Assembly (NCBI RefSeq): GCF_900637195.1
Contig: NZ_LR134356.1
Span: 4,278,001 to 4,342,000, forward strand
Direction of reading: 5' to 3'
DNA length: 64,000 bases
Source: Mycolicibacterium aurum
GTDB taxonomy: Bacteria > Actinomycetota > Actinomycetes > Mycobacteriales > Mycobacteriaceae
A program made the position numbers and the translations under genes. Position 1 is the stretch's first letter. Each line of letters begins with the position of its first letter. A model generated the notes under the pieces. The model did no database searches, was not told the origin of the DNA, and was given only the letters and a program-made list of their open reading frames with translations. Of the stretch, positions 34,541 to 43,328 are shown one piece after another.

Positions 34541-36151
34541 ATGAACGCGACCAAGAGCGTGCCGTATCGGTTGGGCCGGGTGCTGGAGAAGGTCACGCGC
34601 CAGAGCGGACGGCTGGACACACCCGACTACGGTTCGTGGCTGCTGGGCAAGCCCGAAGAGAGTCAAGCCCGCCGGCGCGTCCGCATCCAGATCATCCTGA
34701 CGTTCTTCCTTCTGTTCACGAACATCCTCGGCATTGCGGTGTCGCTGTTGCTCAACACGGTCGCCATCCCGGTGCCGAGCGTCTTCTCCGATGCGCCGGC
34801 ATGGTTGACCTTCGGCGTCACACCGGCCTACATGCTCGTCGCATTGATCTTCGGCACGGCGTGGATCACCTCGCGGACGGTCGCCTCGCTGCGCTGGGCA
34901 GTCGAGGAACGCCACCCCACGGGGGAAGATCAGCGCAACGTGTTCCGCGCCCCGGCCAGGGTGGCGCAGAAGCTGCTGCTGCTGTGGGGCCTCGGCACCG
35001 GCCTGCTGACGTTGTTGTACGGGCTGCAGGATCCCGCCTTCATCCCGCGCTTCCTCTTCGCGGTGGGTTTCCCGGGCATCGTGGTCGCCACGGCGTGCTA
35101 CATGATCACCGAGTTCGCGTTGCGCCCCATCGCGGCCCAGGCGCTGGAGGCGGGACGGCCTCCACGGCGGCTGGCGCACGGTGTCATGGGACGAACCATG
35201 ACCGTGTGGTTGCTCAGCTCCGGAGTGCCTGTGCTCGGAATTCTGTTACTGGCCGTCTTCTCGCTGTCGCTGCAGAATCTCAGCGCCACCCAGTTCGCGG
35301 TCGCGGTGATGATCATCGCCCTTGTCGCGCTGATCTTCGGGCTGGTCCTGATGTGGCTGCTGGCGTGGCTCATCGCGACGCCGGTGCGCATTGTGCGGTC
35401 CGCGCTCAAACAGGTCGAGGACGGCGATCTGGACTGCAACCTGGTGGTGTTCGACGGCACCGAACTCGGCGAGTTGCAGCGGGGGTTCAACTCGATGGTG
35501 CACGGGCTGCGCGAACGCGAGCGGGTGCGGGATCTGTTCGGGCGCCACGTCGGGCGCGAAGTCGCGCTGGCCGCCGAACAGCAACAGGTCGAACTGGGCG
35601 GCGAAGAACGCCACGCGGCCGTCATCTTCGTCGACATCATCGGATCGACGGAACTTGTCACGAGCCGACCTGCCGTCGAGGTGGTCGAACTGCTCAACCG
35701 ATTCTTCGACGTCGTGGTCGATGAGGTCGACAAGCACCATGGCCTGGTCAACAAGTTCGAGGGCGACGCGGTCCTTGCGGTGTTCGGTGCGCCGGTCTCA
35801 CTCGAGAACGCCGAAGGAGAGGCGCTTGCAGCGGCGCGCGCGATGGCCGCGCGCCTGCACACCGAGGTTCCCGAATGCCGGGCGGGTATCGGCGTCGCCG
35901 CCGGGCAGGTGGTCGCGGGAAACGTCGGCGCCAAGGAGCGCTTCGAGTACACGGTGATCGGCGAACCCGTCAACGAGGCAGCGCGGTTGTGCGAGCTGGC
36001 GAAGAAGGTCGACGGACACCTCGTCGCGTCGTCCGACGCCGTCTCCAGTGCTACCGAAAGTGAAAGGAAGCACTGGGCATTGGGCGAGACGGTGACGCTG
36101 CGCGGACACTCGGAACCGACGCGTCTGGCCGTACCGGTCAGCGCCGACTGA
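34541..36151 (+). CDS. Membrane-bound class III adenylate cyclase with HAMP domain
   Basis: A 536-residue cyclase. Six hydrophobic helices span roughly residues 50-290, a HAMP region follows (TPVRIVRSALKQVEDGDLDCNL), and a class III catalytic domain lies at about 360-530. The metal-binding Asp residues are in AVIFVDIIGSTELV and NKFEGDAVLAVFGAP, and ERFEYTVIGEPVNEAARL holds the substrate-specifying and transition-state residues. It resembles the M. tuberculosis Rv1318c-Rv1320c cluster, but only one copy is present here. It is divergent from nucS across a 47-bp gap. Confidence 0.92.
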   Translation: MNATKSVPYRLGRVLEKVTRQSGRLDTPDYGSWLLGKPEESQARRRVRIQIILTFFLLFTNILGIAVSLLLNTVAIPVPSVFSDAPAWLTFGVTPAYMLVALIFGTAWITSRTVASLRWAVEERHPTGEDQRNVFRAPARVAQKLLLLWGLGTGLLTLLYGLQDPAFIPRFLFAVGFPGIVVATACYMITEFALRPIAAQALEAGRPPRRLAHGVMGRTMTVWLLSSGVPVLGILLLAVFSLSLQNLSATQFAVAVMIIALVALIFGLVLMWLLAWLIATPVRIVRSALKQVEDGDLDCNLVVFDGTELGELQRGFNSMVHGLRERERVRDLFGRHVGREVALAAEQQQVELGGEERHAAVIFVDIIGSTELVTSRPAVEVVELLNRFFDVVVDEVDKHHGLVNKFEGDAVLAVFGAPVSLENAEGEALAAARAMAARLHTEVPECRAGIGVAAGQVVAGNVGAKERFEYTVIGEPVNEAARLCELAKKVDGHLVASSDAVSSATESERKHWALGETVTLRGHSEPTRLAVPVSAD

Positions 36152-36292
36152 GCCGCTGCGCAGTCGCGGTCGGGGCACGCGCCGGCACACATATGTCCCA
36201 TCGGGAAACACGCCTGTGTCGTGATTCGTGATGTACATCGGCGGCGGCGGCGCCGACCATGGTGGGCGCAAGCCAGGAGAGGCGGTTCCGTA

Positions 36293-37387
36293 GTGACGAT
36301 CAGTGTGGCCGAGCGGGCAGAGCTGCGCGCCGCGGTCGGCGGGCTGTTGGCCGACAGGTGCGCCGAAGACGACGTACGGCGGGCCATGGCATCCGAGACA
36401 GGTTTCGATCACGACCTGTGGCGCCGGTTGGCTGACCAGGGCGTTCTCGGCATGCTCGTTGACGGCGTCTACGGCGGGCTCGGCTTCGGCGCCCGCGAGG
36501 TCGAGGCCGTCGCCGAGGAGACCGGCGCGGCGCTGCTCCCGGCGCCCTTCATCTCCAGCGCGGTGCTGACCGTCGCCTTGATCAACGCCGCCGGTTCCGC
36601 TGCCGACAAGCAGCGACTCCTACCCGGGCTCGTCGAGGGCACCTCCATCGGGACGGTCGCACTCACCGGCGCGTCCGGCTCGTGGACTCCCGACGGCGTG
36701 GCAGTGCGAGCGGCCGCCGACGGCGCGCTCACCGGCACGGCGCACTACGTCACCTGGGGGCAGGCCGCCGACATCGTGCTGGTTGCCGCCCACACCGGCG
36801 ACGGCATCGGCGTATTCGAGGTCGCCGCCGACGCGGACGGGTTTCAGCGTTCCGCGGCAACGGTATTCGATCCCACGGTGCGCCTGTCGACGTACACCTT
36901 CACCGGGACGCCCGCGCGCCGCTTCGGTACCGTCGGCTGGGACGCGGTCAAGGAGGCGCTGGACCACGCGGTGATCGCCTCGGCCGGTGAGCAGGTCGGC
37001 GGGTCACGCCGGGTCTTCGACATGACCGTCGACTACCTCAAGACCCGCGTCCAGTTCGGCCGCCAGATCGGCAGCTTCCAAGCGCTCAAGCACATGGCCG
37101 CCGACCTGCTGCTGGACCTGGAGAACGCGACATCGGCCGCACAGCACGCCGCGGACCAGAAGGCGTCAGGTGGCGAAACTGCAGACGGGGCACTCGCGTT
37201 GGCCGGATTCGTCTGCGCGGAGGCTTACCAGAACATCGCCATGCAGGCGATCCAGCTGCACGGCGGTATCGGCTTCACGTGGGAGCACCCCGCCCATCTG
37301 TTCGTGCGCCGGGCGCGCACCGGGATGCACCTCTTCGGCAGCTCCCGTCTCCATCGCGAGCGCTACCTCGTGTCGAAAGGTGCCTGA
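36293..37387 (+). CDS. Acyl-CoA dehydrogenase, subunit with catalytic Glu motif
   Basis: A 364-residue acyl-CoA dehydrogenase family protein. The C-terminal segment IQLHGGIGFTWEHPAHLFVRRA carries the usual catalytic Glu of GFTWE. The central and N-terminal parts are divergent and the FAD-binding loops are weak. GTG 36293 follows AGGAGAGG (36274-36281). A second dehydrogenase gene begins after one base, and the two have complementary motifs, so they probably form an alpha2-beta2 enzyme like the ChsE4-ChsE5 sterol enzymes. The substrate is probably a branched or cyclic acyl-CoA (inference). Confidence 0.88.
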   Translation: MTISVAERAELRAAVGGLLADRCAEDDVRRAMASETGFDHDLWRRLADQGVLGMLVDGVYGGLGFGAREVEAVAEETGAALLPAPFISSAVLTVALINAAGSAADKQRLLPGLVEGTSIGTVALTGASGSWTPDGVAVRAAADGALTGTAHYVTWGQAADIVLVAAHTGDGIGVFEVAADADGFQRSAATVFDPTVRLSTYTFTGTPARRFGTVGWDAVKEALDHAVIASAGEQVGGSRRVFDMTVDYLKTRVQFGRQIGSFQALKHMAADLLLDLENATSAAQHAADQKASGGETADGALALAGFVCAEAYQNIAMQAIQLHGGIGFTWEHPAHLFVRRARTGMHLFGSSRLHRERYLVSKGA

Positions 37388-37388
37388 C

Positions 37389-38579
37389 ATGGCCTCCGAA
37401 CTTCCCGGCGCCGACGAGCTGCGCACCGAGGTCCGAGAGTGGTTGCGCGACAACTGGGTTCCCCTGCCCGGGAACACTGATCCGTGGGCATCGTCGCCGG
37501 AGCGGATCGCCTGGCTGGAGAAGGTGCTCGACGCCGGCTACGCCGTGCCGACCTATCCGGCCGAGTGGTTCGGCCGCGGATACCCGAACGGGCTGGCCAA
37601 CGTCATCGCGGGTGAGTTCGCAGCGATCAAGGCCCCCGGGTCGCGCCAGGACAAGTACAACATCCCGGCCAACACCGTCCTTGCCCTCGGTACCGAGACC
37701 CTCAAGCAGAAGCTGCTCCGCGACTTTCTGGTCGAGCGGTCCCGCACCTGCCTCCTGTACAGCGAGCCGGATGCGGGCTCCGACCTGGCGGCCGTGCGCA
37801 CCACCGCCGTACGGCACGGCGATCACTGGGAGGTGACCGGGCAGAAGGTATGGACCTCGGGCGCGCAGACCGCCGACTATGCGCTGCTACTGGCCCGCAC
37901 CGACTGGGACGTGCCGAAACACAAGGGACTCAGCCTGTTCATCCTGCCGATGAAGCAGGACGGCATCGACGTACGACCCCTGGTGCAGATCACCGGCGAG
38001 TCGCACTTCAACGAGGTGTTCATCACCGACGCGACGGTGTCCGACGACCACCTGCTCGGCGGCGAGGGCAACGGTTGGCGGGCCCTGCAGACCGCGCTGG
38101 CCTATGAACGGTCCATCATGGGCGACAGCGGGCGTGGTTCGCGGAATCGCAAGGCCGACAGCCTGATCGAACTGGCCCGCGCACACGGAGTCCTCGACGA
38201 TCCGGCGGTGCGGCAACCATTGGCCTCGGTACTGGCGCTGCGAGAGCTCAACAAGCTCAACAACGCCCGCGCAAAAGCTGCTGCCACCCAGGGCACATCC
38301 AGCTCGATCATGTCCCTGGGCAAGCTCGCCATGTCGAAGATCCTGCACACCGAGGCGGCGATGAAGACTCAGATCATCGGAGCGGCGGCGCTGCTCGCCG
38401 GCCCCGACAATCCCGAGGCCGACGACGTCAACTTCCTCGCCCTGAACGCGTTCTTCACGTCGATCGGCGGAGGCACCGACCAGATTCAGCGCAACATCAT
38501 CGGCGAACGCGTACTCGGGTTGCCCAAGGAGCCCGAGGCCGACCGCGACATCCCGTTCCGCCAGGCCCGGCGGAGCTGA
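37389..38579 (+). CDS. Acyl-CoA dehydrogenase, second subunit (FAD-binding type)
   Basis: A 396-residue acyl-CoA dehydrogenase. FAD and substrate loops are visible (LLYSEPDAGSDLAAVRTTA, VTGQKVWTSGAQTADYALLLART), and the C-terminus is GGGTDQIQRNIIGERVLGLPKE. The GFTWE-type catalytic Glu of its partner is not present at the corresponding C-terminal site. The ATG at 37389 follows the upstream stop by one base, and the CoA-transferase gene follows 5 bp after this one. It is thus the middle gene of a three-gene catabolic operon. Confidence 0.88.
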   Translation: MASELPGADELRTEVREWLRDNWVPLPGNTDPWASSPERIAWLEKVLDAGYAVPTYPAEWFGRGYPNGLANVIAGEFAAIKAPGSRQDKYNIPANTVLALGTETLKQKLLRDFLVERSRTCLLYSEPDAGSDLAAVRTTAVRHGDHWEVTGQKVWTSGAQTADYALLLARTDWDVPKHKGLSLFILPMKQDGIDVRPLVQITGESHFNEVFITDATVSDDHLLGGEGNGWRALQTALAYERSIMGDSGRGSRNRKADSLIELARAHGVLDDPAVRQPLASVLALRELNKLNNARAKAAATQGTSSSIMSLGKLAMSKILHTEAAMKTQIIGAAALLAGPDNPEADDVNFLALNAFFTSIGGGTDQIQRNIIGERVLGLPKEPEADRDIPFRQARRS

Positions 38580-38584
38580 CCGGA

Positions 38585-40942
38585 ATGTCCGCTGCCTCAT
38601 ACGATCCGCCGCTCGCCGGGGTCCGGATACTGGACATGTCCTCCGGTCCGATGACGGCTGTCGGCCGCTTGTTCGCCGACCTCGGCGCGCATGTCACGGT
38701 GCTCCGTCTGGCCGGCGTCCCCGGCCACCCGCCGGTCGGCCCGCACATCGACGGTGTGCCGGTCGCCACCGCGATCGACCGGCACGGCATGCCGGCAGTC
38801 GAGATCGACCTCTGGACGGCGGTCGGACAGGAGCAGTTCAGCCGTCTCCTCGCCGGCGCCGACATCCTGATCGAGGACACCCAGCCGGGGTCACCGGCCG
38901 AATCGGCGCTGTCGGTGCGAGATGTCCGTGCCGCTCATCCGCAGCTGGTGATCCTGTCGATCAGCGATTTCGGACGTGACACCGAGTACCGCACCTGGCA
39001 GGCGACCGGCCCTGTCCTGCACGCGCTTGCCGGTGAGCTGTCCCGGTCCGGCGTTCCCGGCCGGGAGCCGTTGACGCCACCGGCGGAGTTGCCCTACCAG
39101 GTGGCGGCCGCGCAGGCCGCGGTGATGACACTCAGCCTTTTCCTGGACCGGTTGCGGACCGGCGAAGGCGACATGATCGACTTCTCCGTTCTCGACGGCG
39201 CGATGCAGACACTCGACCCGCCGTTCGGAACGGCAGGCAGCGCGTCGGTCGGGGTGGCGGTCAGCGCGCAGCAGCGCGACTGGAACGCCGAGCGCCAGCG
39301 CTACCCCATCTTCGCCTGCAAGGACGGTCACGTCCGCATCTGTGTGCTGTCCACACGGCAATGGCACGGAATGTTCGAGTGGATGGGCCGGCCCGAGGAG
39401 TTCGCCGACCCCTCCTACGCCAAGCTCGGCAAGCGGTTCAGGTCCCCGCATCTTCTCGACGCGATCGGGCGCTTCTGCGCCGACAAGACGCGCGCTGAAC
39501 TGGAGGCACAGGGCCAGGCACACGGTGTACCGGCCGCAGCGGTTCTCACCCTGTCCGAAGCCCTCAACGCCGACCACTTCACCGCACGCGGATTCTTCCG
39601 CGACGTGGAGCTCGCGCCCGGCGTGGTCGCCCCGGTTCCGTTGGGCGTCAGCGAGATCGACGGCCACCGCGCCAGCGCCCTCGCGGCGGCAGGCGAACCG
39701 CCTGCCATTCGCCGCCTGGACGCCGCACCGCTGCTGGCCGGCCGGGATCGCCGCGGCGAGGGGCGTCCGCTGGAGGGCATCCGCGTCCTGGACCTCGGCG
39801 TGATCGTCGTGGGCGCCGACACCGGACGGCTTTTCGGCGATCTCGGGGCCGACGTCGTCAAGATCGAACACTCGGCGCACCCGGACGGGCTGCGGATCGG
39901 CAAGCCGACGGTCATGACGCAGCCGTTCGCCGCCGGACACCGCAACAAGCGCTCGATCGGCATCGACCTGCGGTCCCCCGAGGGCAGAGCCCTCGCTCAC
40001 CGCCTGGTGGCCCAGTCCGACGTGGTGCTCACCAACTACAAACCGGGCGTGGCCGATTCTCTGGGGATGGACTACGCGACGCTTCGGCAGATCAACCCCG
40101 AGATCGTGGTGGTCGACAGCTCGGCGTTCGGGCCGACAGGTCCGTGGGCCAAGCGGCTCGGGTATGGCCCGCTGGTGCGGTCCGCCGTGGGCTTCACCAA
40201 CCTGTGGGTGTATCCCGATGACACCGAGACGTTCTGCGACACCGTCACCGTCTACCCCGACCACGTCGCCGCCCGGATCGGCACGCTCACCGCGCTGGCG
40301 CTGCTGCTGCGCCGCGAGCGCACCGGCAGCGGCGGCGCGGCCAGCATCTCGCAGGCCGAGGTCATGCTCAGCCACCTCGCCGCAGACATCGCCGCTGACG
40401 CACTGCAGCGTGGCGGGCACGTCCGGACCGACGAGCCACGCACCGACCTTCCGTGGGGCTCCTTTCCGGCCGACGGCGACGACACCTGGGTCACCGTCTC
40501 CGTCCGCGACGACGCAGACCGGCGCGCGCTGGCCGACGTCATCGGCTTCACCGACGAGGGCGGGCGGGCGCTCGTCGACGCGCTGGCGACCTGGACGTCG
40601 CAGCGCTCCCGGACAGAGGCGATGGACCTGCTGCAGGCGGCCGGCGTGCCTGCCGGCGCGGTTCTGCACGCCCACGACATTCCCGGGTGGGGGTACTACC
40701 AGCAGCGCCGCGCATTTCGGGAAGAGCTGCATCCGCACGGGCCGGCACCGTTCATGTTGGAGAACGTGCAGGTCCACTGTGACCACGTGGCCGACCCGCC
40801 GCTGGGTCAGGCGCCACTGCTCGGTGAACAGACCTCTGAGATCGCCACCGAACTGCTCGGCCTCGACCCCGACCAGATCGATGATCTGCACCGGCGCGGG
40901 GTGCTGGAGACGCCGCAGGCGCAATCTGCGGCGCTACCCTGA
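38585..40942 (+). CDS. Double-domain CaiB/BaiF (family III) CoA-transferase
   Basis: A 785-residue protein made of two family III CoA-transferase units: about residues 9-385 (GVRILDMSSGPMTAVGRLFADLGA) and 395-770 (GIRVLDLGVIVVGADTGRLFGDLGADVVKIE). Such enzymes activate acids by moving CoA through an aspartyl-CoA thioester. The second half has a candidate catalytic Asp in TVYPDHVAARIG; the aligned position in the first half (PAELPYQVAAAQAAV) reads Gln, so the first half may be structural. It starts with ATG at 38585. Co-transcribed with the two dehydrogenases, it probably feeds their acyl-CoA substrate. Confidence 0.87.
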   Translation: MSAASYDPPLAGVRILDMSSGPMTAVGRLFADLGAHVTVLRLAGVPGHPPVGPHIDGVPVATAIDRHGMPAVEIDLWTAVGQEQFSRLLAGADILIEDTQPGSPAESALSVRDVRAAHPQLVILSISDFGRDTEYRTWQATGPVLHALAGELSRSGVPGREPLTPPAELPYQVAAAQAAVMTLSLFLDRLRTGEGDMIDFSVLDGAMQTLDPPFGTAGSASVGVAVSAQQRDWNAERQRYPIFACKDGHVRICVLSTRQWHGMFEWMGRPEEFADPSYAKLGKRFRSPHLLDAIGRFCADKTRAELEAQGQAHGVPAAAVLTLSEALNADHFTARGFFRDVELAPGVVAPVPLGVSEIDGHRASALAAAGEPPAIRRLDAAPLLAGRDRRGEGRPLEGIRVLDLGVIVVGADTGRLFGDLGADVVKIEHSAHPDGLRIGKPTVMTQPFAAGHRNKRSIGIDLRSPEGRALAHRLVAQSDVVLTNYKPGVADSLGMDYATLRQINPEIVVVDSSAFGPTGPWAKRLGYGPLVRSAVGFTNLWVYPDDTETFCDTVTVYPDHVAARIGTLTALALLLRRERTGSGGAASISQAEVMLSHLAADIAADALQRGGHVRTDEPRTDLPWGSFPADGDDTWVTVSVRDDADRRALADVIGFTDEGGRALVDALATWTSQRSRTEAMDLLQAAGVPAGAVLHAHDIPGWGYYQQRRAFREELHPHGPAPFMLENVQVHCDHVADPPLGQAPLLGEQTSEIATELLGLDPDQIDDLHRRGVLETPQAQSAALP

Positions 40943-41003
40943 TCACCCAGCGCAGGCCGTCTCGTAGCATTCGAGGGGGTTCACCGGTGCGACTGCGGCA
41001 GGA

Positions 41004-41936
41004 ATGGACATCGACCTCACCAGGCTCAGGTACTTCGTCGCAGTTGCCGACGAACTGCACTTCAAGCGTGCCGCGGACAAGCTGATGATCACGCCGCCGC
41101 CGCTCAGCAAGCAGATCAAATTGCTGGAGAAGGAGCTGGGCGGCGCACTGTTCGAGCGCAGCTATCACGAGGTGCGGTTGAGCCCCCTCGGCCAGCGGCT
41201 GGTGGGCCCGGCGCGGGAGATCCTGCGCCAGGTCGAGGAATTCAAGACGGCGGCAGCGCAATCGGTGCAGGGGCAGGCACCGATACGGGTGAGCGCGACC
41301 GCGTACGCCCCATCCGACCTGCTCGCGCAGCTGGAGACGGTGCTGTCGGGTCTGTCGGTCCCGGCCGCGTTCAGCGTCCCCGGTTCGGCCGCGGAAGTCA
41401 CCGCCAAGCTCATCGCCGGCCACGCCGAGCTCGGCCTGATCCACCTGCCTGCGTCGGACAAGCGGCTGCGCTGCCACGTGGTGGCCCGCTACCAGGGCGG
41501 GGTGGCGGTGCGTTTCGACGATCCGCTGGCCGCCAAGGATCTGGTGTCCATCGAGGAACTGCGCGACCGGGACGTGGCGATCGACTTCGCCCGGCCCAAC
41601 CCTGTCGTCCTCGCCGGACTCACGCGGCTGCTCAACCGCCGGGGAATCCACCGCATCGTCCGGACCACCCAGCAGCGCGGCGGCGAGGTCGAGATGGCAA
41701 CCCAGGTGTTCAATCGGCATCTCGTCGCGGTGGTCAGCTACGCACCGGACTCCTTCATCGGCAAGATCTTCTCGCCGCCGGAGTTCAAGCTGATTCCGGT
41801 GGACGAGTCCACCTGGGCGCCTGCAGAAATCGCGTTGGCATGGGTGCCGGAGCGGGTGCAGCCACGGCTCTCGGAGGTGGAGTCGACGGTCGCGCAGATC
41901 GCCGCGCTGATGGGCCCCGTGCATCGCGGCGCCTGA
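41004..41936 (+). CDS. LysR family transcriptional regulator
   Basis: A 310-residue LysR regulator. The N-terminal winged helix-turn-helix is clear (LTRLRYFVAVADELHFKRAADKLMITPPPLSKQIKLLEKELGGALFER), followed by the periplasmic-binding-protein-like sensor (IRVSATAYAPSDLLAQLETV onward). It lies 61 bp downstream of the CoA-transferase gene on the same strand and probably controls that operon. The inducer is unknown. Confidence 0.9.
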   Translation: MDIDLTRLRYFVAVADELHFKRAADKLMITPPPLSKQIKLLEKELGGALFERSYHEVRLSPLGQRLVGPAREILRQVEEFKTAAAQSVQGQAPIRVSATAYAPSDLLAQLETVLSGLSVPAAFSVPGSAAEVTAKLIAGHAELGLIHLPASDKRLRCHVVARYQGGVAVRFDDPLAAKDLVSIEELRDRDVAIDFARPNPVVLAGLTRLLNRRGIHRIVRTTQQRGGEVEMATQVFNRHLVAVVSYAPDSFIGKIFSPPEFKLIPVDESTWAPAEIALAWVPERVQPRLSEVESTVAQIAALMGPVHRGA

Positions 41937-41938
41937 CC

Positions 41939-43234
41939 TCAGTGGGTGCTGCGCAGCCCGCTGTCACGCCACGTCGTCGCTGCGGCGACCGCGTCGTCGA
42001 CGGCTCGATAGCGGACGGCCTCCAACCCGGGTTCGTTCCGGATGACGATCCCGTCGGGGTCGACGAGGTAGCCCTCCTTGCCTTCCGCGCGCAGCGCGGC
42101 ACTCATCCCCGACAGCAGCGCCCGCGCGGCGTCGTCGATGTCGTCCACGCCGGAGACGTCGAGGATCGCGACGTCGAAGTCGTTCCGCTCGCGGTCGACG
42201 CGCCGGACCACCTGCTCGGCACCGCTGAACAGCAGATCACCGTGCGTCTCGTACACCCGGATGCCCTCGCCGGCTTTGTACGTGGCCCGCAGCGTCGCCC
42301 GCGAATCACGTGACACCGTGAGGAAGTGCAGGCCGAGTTGTTCAGAAAGGCTGCGGCACAATCGCACTCCGCGCACACTGTTGCCCTTCTCGTCGAGAAG
42401 CGGCGAGTAGGTGCCGATGCCCAACTGCCCGGGCAGCACCGCGACGATGCCGCCGCCGACCCCGCTCTTCGCCGGCAGGCCCACCGCGCTGACCCAGTCC
42501 CCGGCGGCGTCGTACATGCCGCAGGTGACCATCACCGACAGGGCGCGCTTGACCACCGACGCACCGGTTACCCGGCGGCCGGTCTGGGGGTTGACGCCGC
42601 CGCGCGCGAACGTCGCGCCCATCTTTGCGAGGTCGGTGGACGTGACGCGGAGTGAGCACTGACGGTAGTACACATCGAGGACCTCATCGGGGTCACCGTC
42701 GAGCACCCCGAAACTCTGCAGCATGTAGCCGATCGCGCGGTTGCGGCTCCCCGTCGCCTTCTCCGAGGTGTAGACGTCGTGGTCGAGCTCCAGCTGGCGA
42801 CCCGCGAACCCCGAGTAGAACTCGCGGATCACCGCGAACCGTTCGTCGGGCGAGCTCGCGGGAATCAGCGAGACCGCCGCGATGGCCCCGGCGTTGATCA
42901 TCGGGTTCTTGGGGATCTTCGTGGTGTGGTCGACGCTGATCTCGTTGAAGGCCTCGCCCGAGGGCTCGACACCGATCTTGGCGTCGACCGCCTCGGCACC
43001 GATCTGGTCGAGCGCGAGCGCGTAGGTCAACGGCTTGGAAATGGACTGGATCGTGAATTCCACTGCTGAATCGCCGGATTCGTAGATGAATCCGTCAGCC
43101 GACGAGAGCGAGAGGCCGAAGCCGTTCGGGTCGACGGCGGCCAACTCCGGGATGTAGTCGGCCAGGGCACCGTCGGTGACGCCTGCGTGTTCGGCGCGGA
43201 TCTGGTCGAGGTAACGCTGCACCAATTCGGCCAT
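41939..43234 (-). CDS. glsA: Glutaminase with C-terminal STAS domain
   Basis: Hydrolyses glutamine to glutamate and ammonia. The 431-residue protein has a beta-lactamase-like glutaminase domain to about residue 310 (IQSISKPLTYALALD with the catalytic Ser-x2-Lys, KNPMINAGAI, SGVGGGIVAVLPG) and a C-terminal STAS-like domain (NDFDVAILDVSGVDDIDDAARALL) of the kind that mediates regulation or membrane partners. ATG 43234 was preferred because the domain begins there; an upstream start at 43312 would nearly meet the divergent alkA start and no ribosome-binding site supports either. It converges on the LysR gene. Confidence 0.9.
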   Translation of the reverse strand: MAELVQRYLDQIRAEHAGVTDGALADYIPELAAVDPNGFGLSLSSADGFIYESGDSAVEFTIQSISKPLTYALALDQIGAEAVDAKIGVEPSGEAFNEISVDHTTKIPKNPMINAGAIAAVSLIPASSPDERFAVIREFYSGFAGRQLELDHDVYTSEKATGSRNRAIGYMLQSFGVLDGDPDEVLDVYYRQCSLRVTSTDLAKMGATFARGGVNPQTGRRVTGASVVKRALSVMVTCGMYDAAGDWVSAVGLPAKSGVGGGIVAVLPGQLGIGTYSPLLDEKGNSVRGVRLCRSLSEQLGLHFLTVSRDSRATLRATYKAGEGIRVYETHGDLLFSGAEQVVRRVDRERNDFDVAILDVSGVDDIDDAARALLSGMSAALRAEGKEGYLVDPDGIVIRNEPGLEAVRYRAVDDAVAAATTWRDSGLRSTH

Positions 43235-43328
43235 GGGCGGAAGTGTAGGCGCAGCGATCTGGCCGGCAGGCGACGACGATGTCGCTTTTCCGCTAGTCCT
43301 GTCGGTGGCCACGTGTAAGTGTCATGTC

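Noticed and set aside
36152..36292. ACAC-N4-GTGT and ATATGT-type mini-palindromes before the first dehydrogenase gene
   Set aside because: The arms are too short to separate from chance in this sequence, so no operator is called.
38891..40924. 677-codon minus-strand frame opposite the CoA-transferase gene
   Set aside because: It mirrors the codon pattern of the real gene on the other strand and shows no family motifs.
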